Shown: positions 12,701-21,413 of the stretch, piece by piece
How positions within the stretch are numbered: the first letter of the stretch is position 1
Layout of the letters: each line of letters starts with the position of its first letter
Assembly (NCBI GenBank): GCA_022495995.1
Contig: JAFEMH010001248.1
Span: 186,001 to 250,000 of the forward strand
Direction: 5' to 3'
Source: Adenophora triphylla var. japonica
Taxonomy: Eukaryota > Streptophyta > Magnoliopsida > Asterales > Campanulaceae
DNA length: 64,000 nucleotides
Position numbers and translations under genes: made by a program
The notes under the pieces: generated by a model
Told to the model about the DNA's origin: nothing
Seen by the model: only the letters and a program-made list of their open reading frames with translations
The model's database searches: none

Positions 12701-12999
12701 TGGCACTATTGGATGAACACAGATTAAAAGCCATGGAGCACAATCGGGCGTACCAGAAAAGAATGGCCCGTGCCTTTGACAAGAAAGTGAAGCCCAGAGA
12801 CATCAAGGTTGGTGATTTAGTTCTCAAGATGAAGCCTATAAATCAGAGCAGTGCACTAGGTAAATGGGCACCTGTTTGGGTTGGACCGTTTCTAGTCAAG
12901 AAGATATTCTCCGGAGGAGCAATGCAGCTAGCGGATCTGGATGGTAACCCATTTTTGCACCCCGTCAACGGAGACAAGTTGCGGCGGTATTATGTGTAA
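9799..12999 (+). CDS. pol: Element C RT / RNase H / archaeal RNase H / integrase polyprotein (intact frame)
   Basis: 1066 residues without interruption. RT spans about 40-260, with VCVDFRDLNKA (about 90), MPFGLKNAGATYQ (about 160) and catalytic YVDDMI (about 189). The first RNase H follows at about 330-460 (SRKFQGSELNYFSLEK). A second, archaeal-type RNase H starts near 483 (FFDGMANKRGNGIGM), with NNAAEYEA, YGDSQLI and RFADALA carrying the acidic residues. Integrase has HHCC residues around 715-755 (CDKCQRF) and the D,D,E core at about 786 (GIDVIGK), 848 (ISDNGTHF) and 882 (NGAVEAANK). It ends KLRRYYV. All catalytic motifs look intact. This is the best-preserved pol in the window, inside an element whose gag is broken. 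Confidence 0.95.
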   Translation: MLKEYMDVFAWSYKDMPGLDTSIVEHRIPLDPEIKPIKQKLRRIKPEWSLQVKEEIEKLLRVGFIKVIEYPTWLANIVTVTKANGKVRVCVDFRDLNKASPKDDIPLPNIDMLVDATANYEVKSFVDSFAGYNQIKMAEEDQDKTAFTTPWGTYCYTVMPFGLKNAGATYQRAVTTFFHDMIHKEIEVYVDDMIIHSKGSDGQHFTDLRKFFNRLWEHSMRLNPAKCTFGVIRGKVLGYMVTERGIEVDPRKVKEIVEMKPPRTVSEVKGFMGHLQYISRFINQLTSICEPIFKLLKKNQEVYWNEDCQLAFERIKAYLVNLPILCPPHGSKPLLLYLTVTDTAIGAMLVQEKKDSKIENAIYFVSRKFQGSELNYFSLEKTCTALVWVVGKLKHYMLSHTVHLVSKMDPIRYLFQGDRGNISTRLAKWTFFLAEFDIKYVIRKSIKGQALADQLADFPSTEPRGPDPQFPDEGILVIENGNRWQLFFDGMANKRGNGIGMVLVEPNDMHTPIAIKLNFSVTNNAAEYEACIAGLEAALERHVDELEVYGDSQLIINQAANKWKTSDPCLQKYHAYIAELVGQFKEVSFQFLPRDKNRFADALATLASLVEIPEGKSIKPFRVGRRENPTYCCEIEIETVNEPWYSQIFQYLKHGEVSFPVDKEGDLKGIHAKSLQALKRLSAQYVILGNELWKKREGCPLLLCISKEKAQKVMEDVHNGACVPHMNVRSLMHRIIRLGYFWITMETDCIQFVRTCDKCQRFSNLNHIPPHDLYCMTTPWPFATWGIDVIGKINPSGSNGHSFLLVAVDYFTKWVEAASYKVLTAKKVAHFIKEQIFCRYRVPNEIISDNGTHFEGETNRLLTEYRVKRHKSSPYRPQTNGAVEAANKNLERIIKKMAERGRDWPEKLHLALWGYRTSIKTATGATPYALTYGMEAVMPIELEIPSLRVLLENEINEIDWLQSRYNELALLDEHRLKAMEHNRAYQKRMARAFDKKVKPRDIKVGDLVLKMKPINQSSALGKWAPVWVGPFLVKKIFSGGAMQLADLDGNPFLHPVNGDKLRRYYV

Positions 13000-13093
13000 T
13001 TGAGTCTTTTTTCCCCTCTGTAAATAAAATAAAAATAAAATAAAATATAAAAAAAAAAAGAAAATAGAGGCGCAACAAAATTGTCCCAGATGA

Positions 13094-13198
13094 GACTGAA
13101 AACCTCTCAAAAGGCAGTCCATGCAAAAATAAGGGACGCGCCCGGTGCTAGAAGAATATACCCAGCTAGGCCGAAAACCCTAAAAAGGGCGGCCTAGG
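13094..13198 (+). repeat. Two covarying hairpins just after C pol
   Basis: Hairpin 1 (13094-13119): GACTG / CAGTC around AAAACC...AAAAGG. Hairpin 2 (13165-13198): CTAGGCCG / CGGCCTAG around AAAACCC...AAAGGG. The outer stems differ in sequence but each is complementary, while the inner AAAACCC/AAAGGG part is conserved. The same pair occurs after pol in element G (45161-45254). Confidence 0.7.
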
Positions 13199-13265
13199 TA
13201 AAAAATAGGGTTGCACTATGTCCCCCTTCTGTCTTCCCCTTTCTTTAAACAAAAAGTGGATTGAG

Positions 13266-13320
13266 TCGAACTACGGAGACCTGAGCCCCTTAGTTCTCTT
13301 ACAAAAGGGGAACGCAGGCA
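13266..13320 (+). other. Conserved noncoding block 1 of element C
   Basis: TCGAACTACGG, then CTGAGCCCCTTAGTTCTC, then AAAAGGGGAACGCAGGCA. The same block is found at the same place, between the pol stop and the aORF2 stop, in D (23588-23634), F (43159-43214) and G (45336-45390). CCCCTT...AAGGGG can pair. It could be a 3'-end signal for the convergent transcripts or an internal purine-rich primer; neither is shown. The remainder of 13000-13620 holds no gene. Confidence 0.75.
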
Positions 13321-13620
13321 ACCACTTTTGGTTCGGTCTAAAAATGCTACAAAGTCTTATGTCTTGCCAAAACGTGTTTTGATTACGGTTACAAAGCTTT
13401 TCAAAGGTTCATTTTGGGTTAATATTCTTTTTGAGGAGTTCAAGCACGGCCTACTTTTGACTCAAATAACTTGCTGCGAATAAAAGAGAAATAAAATTTC
13501 AACATCCATTTTGTCTGCATTAAGGTAATCAAGGGATACTCAAATTCTGTTCAAATAAATCTCTCTCCCAAAGTACAAGCAAAAGAAAAATAAGGAGTCT
13601 TCTATCTCTCAGAAAGGTGT

Positions 13621-15197
13621 CTAGATGCTCGTCCCCGCTCCCGAACTCGTACCTCTGTTTTTCCTCTTCCTTGGTCCCCGGGAGGTCTTTGGCTTAGGAA
13701 TGTCGAATAAATCAGTTTGAGCCCGTCCCAACTCAGGAATAACGCGCGCCGGTGGTTCAATCAGACCAGTCTCCCTCAAAATGCCCCGGCAAACTCTCTC
13801 TTTGTCGCAAGGCCTCTCTCGCGTGCATTCACCTCCTCGGATCATCCCTCGCAGCAGCCTCTCCGTACCTCTCGCCTCCGATAATCCTCAGCAACATCAC
13901 CAGTAACATTATCTGGATTCCCTCGGGCCTCTGCATCTCGAAAAGACCGGCTGGATGGGTATTCTGCTCCTAAGTATTCCCTGCGGCGAGCCTCTATCGC
14001 CGATTGCACGGGACCCTGTTGCTCTTCATACCAAATCAGATACTCCGTGGTCAAGAATGTAAACCCTTTGGCCTGACGAAGAAGCATCCGTGTGGGAAGA
14101 AAACACTCCAAAAAGGATCTGCTGAAGAAATGCACAGTCTGGGGCTCGGTCATGACCATCGGAATAGCATCAGTCGTCAGCCACTCTCTCAAAGCCCGGA
14201 TAATCTGCTGAGGGTACCGATATTGCCTGCTTACCAGTGATGGGACTCAGAATGAAGACACATGCAACCCTGGCAGTCTGACTACCACCGATCCATCCTG
14301 AATGTCTCTCATGGTTTGCAGTCCCCACGCCGAAATCCAGAAGTTCAGATCAGCAGTCTCGTATCGTGTCAACCTCACCTGCCAACTATCAGCTGCCGCA
14401 TCCCTCAATAATCTGCGTTGTCTAGTCACCCAAGGTACCGCTGTCTGACCCTCCGGTAATGGCCCAATCAAGCGTAACCTCTCAGAAAGCCACAAAGATA
14501 GCAAAGTGGGGCTGCCCGCGCCCATGAAATCAGATCCCCCGGCTAGTCTATCAAGGCCATGGTAAGTCTCAGCTAAAAGCAGGGGTACAATGTTCATTTC
14601 CCCTTAGCCGGACCGAATTTGATGGAGATCCACACCCCGATCACTCCTAAGCTGTCTGACAACCTCCAGCAGCGCACTTGAGCAGACTCCGACATATCCA
14701 TAGAAGTAGTAGGCTGACAGGGTAAACAATACATGCATGTCCAGAGAGGTAGAAAGATCAAACAGCGTCGGACTGGAAGATCGCAGCCGAGCCATCCGGG
14801 TTAAGTCTACAAGCTCACCATTCAGAACCATAGGTGCCACCTGATCTACTGGCAGGCACAGGAAATCCGATAACTGCTCTGCAACCGGCCGTCTGTCTCG
14901 AGGGAATGCTACAGTTTCTGCCTCACCCAAACCTGTCAATGCTCTGAAATCCTCCATGGTTGGCGTCAGATCATTGTATGAGAAAGTAAACACATGCCTC
15001 TCCGAATCCCAGAAATGCGAAGCTGCTCGGAGCAAGTCCCAATCAACTCTCCAGTTCTTCAGAGGCCAGAGTCACAGCATACCATATCGCTTGTCAATGA
15101 TCTTCCCATGATGCTTTTGGTGAAATTGTGAAATCCCGATAAAATCTTGATGAAATTGATGTTCCCGAGAAGCTATTTCCTGGTTATAATGCTCCAT
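13621..15197 (-). pseudogene. Element C antisense gene aORF2 (plant-mobile-domain-like, broken)
   Basis: Antisense to the retrotransposon, intronless. The start is placed at ATG 15197 because it precedes sequence aligning to the N-termini of aORF2 in D, F and G. The signature FWDSERHVFTFSYNDLTPTMEDFRAL (about 14920-15015) is plant-mobile-domain-like; LLAETYHGLDR, SPTLLSLWLSERL and LTTEYLIWYEE follow in the same order as in the relatives. It ends in a Lys/Arg-rich tail (KPKTSRGPRKRKNRG). In-frame stops lie near 15070, 14600 and 14250, and the tail (13621-13845) is in another frame. Function unknown. A TTATAA box (15322-15328) and the C-family motif lie upstream. Confidence 0.78.
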
Positions 15198-15319
15198 GAT
15201 GATTAAAAGTTCCAACCTTTGTCCCTGAAACCGTCTGTCTGCCAATTTGGGGCTACTGGTGTCTTCCTATTGAAAAAGCAATGTCTGTAAGAGAGGCAGA
15301 ACTGATTTTAAAAAGGGCC

Positions 15320-15391
15320 CTGTTATAAGCTTCATCCAGTCGTGCGACACATCTTGACAAACAGACACATAATGTCGGGCGACACATCTGG
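15320..15391 (-). promoter_or_regulatory. Putative aORF2 promoter with two C-family motifs
   Basis: Two copies of GTCGNGCGACACATC (15339-15353 and 15374-15388, plus-strand reading) sit just upstream, relative to the minus-strand gene, of a TTATAA box at about 15322-15328 and about 125 bases upstream of the ATG. The same core occurs before the LTR TATA box (17618-17632) and four times in the LTR leader. Confidence 0.6.
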
Positions 15392-15479
15392 TCAGCATCA
15401 GGAAGCATCAAGGTCTTGCAAGTGGTTTGTCTGTGACATTCTTTAGCTCGCCATCGCTGCAATACACCTTGTACCCACA

Positions 15480-16190
15480 CGTCACTGCATGGGAGAGGAT
15501 TTCCCCACCATATGTACCACTATACACAATTACCCCAAAGCAGTCCCAGAAACTTATGTATAAACCCGGCAAAGTCGACATGTCAATACAATAAGTTGAA
15601 CACCTTTCCCCTCTCTCCCGGAACGAACAGACTCATGCAAACAAGCTAACATAGTTTAACTTTTGCTAACAAAATAGCGTAATTAGATTATACTGTTTCG
15701 AGTGTCGCATTTCCCCGCAGGTACAACAGTTAACTGAGCAAACCTCAAAGATTGTCCCTCAAAGCAAAGCCGAGACGAAAAAAGTTCGTGTCTATCTGAA
15801 TCCCCCCAGCAGGACGCATCAAAAGCCCCACCGTTAACCGTCAACTGTCAATAAAAGTCCGCTGCCCAGCAAGCAAAGCCCTGTCACAAGCAAGCAAAGT
15901 TCCCGTCACAAGCAAGCAAAGCCCTGTCACAAGCCAGCAAAGTTCCCGTCCCAGCAAGCAAAGCCCCCGTCACAAACAAGCAAAGCCCCCATCACAACAA
16001 GCAAAGCCCCCATCACAACAAGCAAAGTTCCTGTCACATCAGGCAAGGTCCCACATCCCAAAGCCAACAATCGACAAAAGACCGCCCCACACCCGGCGAC
16101 CGTCAACAGCAGATAGTAGCATAGGACCCTCCGGCAGCTACATCCATCCCCAGCAGCACAAACCATAGCATCAGTCCCTCCGGCAGCTAC
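15480..16190. repeat. Spacer with 21-base-type minisatellite
   Basis: From about 15860 to 16080 there are roughly ten imperfect copies of a 20-22 base unit of the form CAAGCAAAGCCCCCGTCACAA. The left part (15480-15860) shows no gene or repeat that I recognise. In the related elements D, F and G this position is occupied by the spliced gene aORF1, so it was probably lost from C. Confidence 0.7.
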
Positions 16191-17095
16191 AAATTTCAGA
16201 TGATGGGTGACAACCACACAGTCAGATGATGGGTGACAACCACACAGTCAGATCTTGGGTGACAACCACACAGTGAGATATTGGGTGACGTCCGCACAGT
16301 CAGATGATGGGTGACAACCACACAGTCAGATGATGGGTGACAACCGCACAGTCAGATGTTGGGTGACAACCGCACAGTCAGATGATGGGTGACAACCACA
16401 CAGTCAGATGATGGGTGACAACCACACAGTCAGATGTTAGGTGACAACCGCACAGTCAGATGTTGGGTGACAACCGCACATTCAGATGTTGGGTGACAAC
16501 CGCACATTCAGATGTTGGGTGACAACCGCACAGTCAGATGTTGGGTGACAACCGCACAGTCAGATGTTGGGTGACAACCGCACAGTCAGATGTTGGGTGA
16601 CAAGCCGATGTCAGTGACAACCGCATCGATGATGGGTGACAACCGCACAGTCAGATGTTGGGTGACAACCACACAGTCAGATGTTGGGTAACAACCACAT
16701 TGTCAGATGATGGGTGACAACCACACAGTCAGATGTTGGGTGACAACCGCACAGTCAGATGTTGGGTGACAACCACACAGTCAGATTTTGGGTGACAACC
16801 ACACTGTCAGATGATGGGTGACAACCACACAGTCAGATGTTGGGTGACAACCACACAGTCAGATGATGGGTGACAACCACACAGTCAGATGTTGGGTGAC
16901 AACCACACAGTCAGATGATGGGTGACAACCACACAGTCAGATGATGGGTGACAACCGCACAGTCAGATGTTGGGTGACAACCGCACAGTCAGATGTTAGG
17001 TGACAACCGTACAGTCAGATGTTGGGTGACAACCGCACAGTCAGATATTGGGTGACGACCGCACAGTCAGATGTTGGGTGACAACCGCACAGTTG
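16190..17095 (+). repeat. 26-base minisatellite of element C 3' region
   Basis: About 35 tandem copies of a 26-base unit, GTCAGATGTTGGGTGACAACCGCACA with GATG/GATGTT and CACA/CGCA variants. One irregular unit lies near 16600-16630. It sits just before the polypurine tract and 3' LTR. Tandem repeats in the hypervariable 3' untranslated part of Tat/Ogre-type elements are known and can seed genomic satellites. There are no spacers of unique sequence, so it is not a CRISPR. Confidence 0.95.
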
Positions 17096-17129
17096 TGTCC
17101 TTTGTTGATTTCCCCCTCCAGTCATATGT

Positions 17130-17175
17130 CCGAACTATGATTTGGCTTGATTCCCTCCCCGAGATACATAGGAAT
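17130..17175 (+). other. Conserved noncoding block 2 of element C
   Basis: CCGAACTATGATTTGGCTTGATTCC, then GAGATACATAGGAA. A relative of block 1 placed before the polypurine tract; also at 36787-36830 (F, reverse) and 51084-51128 (G). Confidence 0.65.
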
Positions 17176-17302
17176 CCTTTCTCAAAAGGTCCAGCCATTC
17201 GATTCCCCAGATCACCGTCTAGCCCTCTGCCTTATCCCCCAGCCGCTCATTGGGATTGGGTCTTATTTTATCGACAACCTCACTTCTTCCATAAGTGACA
17301 TT

Positions 17303-17314
17303 GCCGAGGGGCTC
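17303..17314 (+). other. Element C polypurine tract
   Basis: GCCGAGGGGCTC directly before the LTR start TGTAAGTACGCC. The same tract precedes the LTRs of F (reverse, 36661-36675) and G (51296-51308), where plus-strand DNA synthesis would be primed. Confidence 0.8.
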
Positions 17315-18894
17315 TGTAAGTACGCCAATCCAATTCGCGACCTTTCCAGATGCATTTTAATATGATAAAATTGCATTTAGGGGCATTTTGGTAAATTCCC
17401 GGTCCATCCCGAGACTTCCGGAAACATTTCATAAGTTTCACGTGAAGAAAGTATTTTCTTGTACTTTGCTCAGGCTAAGGGACCTAGAAGGAATAAATCT
17501 GTTTTGGACTTTTTAGGAATTATCCAAGAAGGTTCTAGAACCAGATTTGGCACCAAAAACGGTTATGGTCACCTTGTGTCTCGTGTCAAGTCGAGGCATG
17601 GAAAGTGGTTAAGTTACGTCGTGCGACACAAGGCTACCATGGACTGTAGCTATAAATAAGACCCTACCCCTCTCAGTTTTGATCCGAATTTGAACCTCCC
17701 AAAGTCACTCTGCCAAAATTCATCCAGAAACTCTCTCTCTCCTCCTTTCCCACAAAAACTACCCAATTCCCCTACCAATTCCTTCATCTCTCACCTCTCT
17801 TCAACCCATTTCCTCTCCTTCTTCACCATACACTCCAGATCCTCCAATTCAGCTCTCAGTTTGTGCTCAGATCTCCATTCAAAAGTTGAATTGAAGACTC
17901 CTACACCTAACTTGGTGTAAGAGTTAAGGACTACAAGGGTAACTAGTCTCTCTCTCTCTCTCATCTCATTGTTTAATTGTCTTCTCTTCTTCTCCACTTG
18001 ATAATCAGGCTCCATCTGCCTCAGATTATCAAGTGGCAACTGCAATCTCTCTATTTAAATCATTTATGCTTTGAGTCTAATTGCTTGATTATGACGTGAT
18101 CTACTTAGATTGGCAATTTGGACATAATGGGAGTGTGGATCTCCCATATCCACACTCCTTTGATCAATTCGTATCTAATTCGTATTGTTCTTATTGGTTT
18201 TGATATAATTGTTGTGTATCTGTTAGATCTGCATCTCAGTTTGTGAGGTACCTGCAGATGGTAACACTATGTCACGCGACACATTTGGACATGAGGAGTC
18301 CTGTGTCACGCGACATGTCGTGACCATCTGCAGGGACTATGTTTCAGTTGTAAATTGTCTTACCTCGTTAGTTTAATTCTTAGTTATATTTAGCCTGTTT
18401 AGTTGATTAGATCTAGTTTATATTGGTGTTTTGTTCATCTGTAGATCTCTGTGATTTGTCTACTGTGAGTCTCTGCAAAGTGACTATTGGTCTCACGCGA
18501 CACATTTGGACATGAGGAGTCCTGTGTCACGCGACATAAGTAGTCCTATGCAGGGAACTTGTTTTCATTTGTAATCTGTTATTACTGCTGTAAAGGGATG
18601 TGGCCTCCCGGACAATTGGTCTACAAGTTGTAATGATCTGGCCTATTCAATAAAATTCATGTTTATCGCACTTGCATATTATCATTGTTGGCACGTTGTT
18701 TTGAATTATGTGGATGTCTAAATTAGAAAGACTCGTCTACGGACGAGGCTTGTTGGGTGAACTCTCAGTTCTTCCCAAAACGTAACCTGACCCCCGAACC
18801 CATTCTCTTTCAAAAGGTTTTTCAAAGTGCACCTCTCAAAGCATGGCGTGACGACTCCTTTCTTATTTTTTCATTTCGGGCGAGCGCACATTCA
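17315..18894 (+). repeat. Element C 3' LTR
   Basis: Starts TGTAAGTACGCC after the polypurine tract and ends near CGCACATTCA, where sequence shared with the aORF1 intron of G begins. TATA box TATAAATAAG lies at 17651-17660 with one GTCGTGCGACACA motif (17619-17631) just before it. The leader holds an AG/CT-rich microsatellite (17946-17962), a bistable hairpin (18127-18158), two copies of a 43-base cassette with CACGCGACA motifs (18271-18315 and 18492-18535) and an AATAAA signal at about 18650. The right end is placed by comparison with the G LTR and could be off by a few bases. Confidence 0.82.
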
Positions 18895-18904
18895 GCTGTG
18901 TTTA

Positions 18905-20920
18905 CCTGCACGATGAGGTGCCTTTGTCAGGGAAGGCAAAGAAGATGAAGTCACGAGGGTCCCTTGAGGCCGTAGTTGAGGTGTGGCAGAACCTGCCGGT
19001 GATCTCCAGGGAGGGTAGACCAAGTCCTAAGAGGTTGGTCTTTGATTCTGGTTTGGGCGTGTTCGTTGAGAACCTTGCCGGGATCACGGAGACGCAGAAG
19101 AACAAGGACGTCTTCTTGGCTTTGTTTGAGTAGTAGTGGGACACCACGCATACCTTCCACTTTAGCTGGGGAGAGGTGACAGTGACTCCTACCGATTTTG
19201 CAGCGATCATCGGGCTTTCCTTCAAGGGAGGGCCGGTGGGATGGCGGGACAGGTTGTCCGATGGGGTGCTGGCGGAGCTGCTGGGATTTGCGCCCTACCC
19301 TCGTAAGGGTTTGGGCATGTTGTACAGCGATGTAGAGGCACATATCATGGCCAACATTGGGGCTTATCACCGGGGCACTGGATTGGTGATGGCTGAGCAG
19401 CTGGCGCGCTCTTTTATGTGGTTTGCTCTTTCCAAGACTCTGTTCTCGAACCTCCGCTCTTTTCCCTCTGCTGGAGAGTTTAGTGGACTTAGGGAGAGTT
19501 GGAGAGATTGCATGGGGCAAGGCGGGCTTGGCCGAGCTCTACTTCTCCATGGACCGATTTAGCCGGGGCGTGGCCAGTTCCCTGGGATGCTTTGATTTTG
19601 CACTGGAGGTATGAGTTTATTGATGTCTGTGGTTTAGCAATTTATCATTTCTCCATCTTTTTTTTGTTCTGAGCACTATCTACTTTATGTTGCAGGTTTG
19701 GTGCTATGAGATCTTCCGGTGCTAGCCGTGGGACCGGGAGGATGAGGCCATGGCAGCCTACCATGCCATGCTGGGCTGGGCTTGTCCTTTGAGAAGGAGG
19801 AGGACGACTAGGGGGAAGCTCACCATTGCATATCAGGATGTACAGGAGTTCCTGGAGAGGGATAGCCCAACGGGGTTTGAGCTGTACCTTTGGGCTTGGT
19901 ATGGCGATGACGAGCTTGAGGGTGGTCCCATGGTGACACGACAGAGGAAGATGCTGCGGGGCCTTACTTGTTATGTCATGTATCTGGGGGAGAGGGTCTT
20001 CTGGCAGCATGGCCCAGGTGAGCCCCCTGTGGCTTCGAGGGATCCGCCTTTTGGTATGATGCATCCTCGTGACATGGCTGTGCTGGAGCATGAGAGGTAC
20101 CTGGATGGCGTGAGCGCCGAGGAGTTCATCCTGTATGGCGAGGAGTACGGGGCCTTTGTCAAGTGGAAGCTAAGGACGCCACAGGTTTTGGAGAGGGAGA
20201 GGCAGGATGGCCCACCACGTCCCCCAGATGTTCTGGTGCCTGGAACGAACTTCACATATGTCCGCGGGGATTATTCGAGGAGGAGGGTGTCGGTGCCCAT
20301 CCCAGAGCAGGCTCATGCTGCTTATCGGGTTGACCCAGATGCTCCGGTGAGTGTGCTTACTCTTTTACATCTTGGCATCTTTTCTGTATTTTTCTCTTTT
20401 TGTCGAGTATGATTGTATCTCTTTAGCTGAGCGTTTCTTTGGTTGTTTGCTTGCGCAGGTCTCGGGGAGATCCTTTGATACGCTGACCCGCCGGTTTGTG
20501 GGGATGAGGTCCTTTGCAAAGAAACTCGCGGGGAAGTTGTCTTGCTAGTCTTCGCGGAAGGCGGCGGCGTTCGAGCCAATGCCTTCGAGGAGGTCTGTGG
20601 ATACTCCTTCGTCGAGGGCTGAGCCAGGGCCACAGCCGGAGGTATCGGTTCGGGGGCGGCATAGTCTTGATACAGGGACATCTTCGGGGGCCCAGAGGCC
20701 GTAAACTCTTCATCATTTCTTTCCTCCGTAGGATCCACAGGGAGAGGGTTCATTTGCACATCCCTTCTATGATCCTTTCACCGGGTTTGATCCTTTGGAG
20801 TACTTCGAGTACTCGCCTCAAGAGGGGTCCAGTATTCTGATGATGACGGTGTGACTGGCGAGTTTGCCGAGATGCCAAACTTCTCATTTGTGGAGGTTGA
20901 TTATTATGAGTCAGAGTAGG
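18905..20920 (+). pseudogene. Element D antisense gene aORF1 (spliced, broken)
   Basis: Exon 1 is cut off by C. Exon 2 (about 18915-19608) carries the mobile-domain-like signature WDTTHTFHFSWGEVTVTPTDFAAI; just before it two adjacent TAG codons (19132-19137) replace the Tyr-Trp pair seen in F, and a frameshift follows near 19450. Exon 3 (19696-20346) contains a stop near its start, then YLGERVFWQHGPG and SVPIPEQAHAAYRVDPDA. Exon 4 starts at 20459 and soon meets a stop. Splice sites GT/AG are intact at 19609/19695 and 20347/20458, and exon 3 is a multiple of three, as in F and G. Function unknown. Confidence 0.8.
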
Positions 20921-21413
20921 GCTCATTTGCTTTCCCTCATTCCATTGTTTTTTTTATTTAGCAACAGACATTTTGTACATGTAATAAAACACTTGTATTT
21001 GCACAGCAAAGTGTTTTATTTGAGATGTAAGATGTATTTGCGATTCCCGGGGGTTGACCTAGGAATTGTTGCTAGTTTTTTTTTTAATTTTTTTTATTTT
21101 GTGCATTTCACGTGAGCCGGGAATGCATTTGTGGTTAGTGTATGGTTGCCGAAAAAGGCTTTGGCCAGGATTTTGGGCAGTTGGGGGTAGGGTCCTGCTG
21201 AGAGCAGTAGCTATTTTGCAGTTTGCTGAAAATGTGGGGACATGCTGCAAAATGGTCCGCACTGGCCCATCCAGCATGCAAAGTGGTCCGTGTGGATCCA
21301 CCTTGCTTTTGGGGAGGAAATAATAGCCACAGGATGTCTGGACTTCCCCCACTTCCCATTTGCAGTCATTTCGAGCTTTCTTCCTCATTTCTCTAGAAAC
21401 CTCCATTTTTGCC
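20921..21413 (+). promoter_or_regulatory. Spacer and likely aORF2 promoter of element D
   Basis: No gene. A possible D-specific motif, TGGTCCGNNNTGG, appears twice (21252-21264 and 21286-21298), about 120-160 bases before the aORF2 ATG, where F and G have their family motifs. No D LTR is in the window to compare, so this is only a candidate. An A/T-rich run lies at 21072-21100. Confidence 0.4.

Larger units (their letters stand above)
6623..18894 (+). mobile_element. Element C: Tat-type gypsy retrotransposon, 5' part missing
   Basis: Plus-strand element with the end of gag, protease with G-patch, an intact RT/RNaseH/aRNaseH/integrase frame, an antisense gene (aORF2), two minisatellites, a polypurine tract and a 1580-base 3' LTR. 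Its 5' LTR and most of gag lie left of element A, off the window. Its LTR end at 18894 abuts intron/exon sequence of the antisense gene of element D, so C inserted there. No aORF1 is visible; the space where it would lie is filled by minisatellites. Confidence 0.9.

Noticed and set aside
16190..17095. A CRISPR-like array of regularly spaced repeats
   Set aside because: The units are contiguous with no unique spacers, the setting is a plant retrotransposon, and there are no cas genes. It is a minisatellite.
17690..18045. Ser/Pro-rich and Glu-rich frames in the C LTR leader
   Set aside because: They come from a CT-rich leader and microsatellite after the TATA box; no conserved motif.
20864..21115. 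A host gene between D antisense genes
   Set aside because: The frame is short, T-rich and lies in the spacer between aORF1 and aORF2; nothing supports a host exon.
21252..21298. D-family regulatory motif TGGTCCGNNNTGG
   Set aside because: Only two copies at one promoter and no D LTR in the window, so it cannot be tested here; kept only as a candidate in the feature list.
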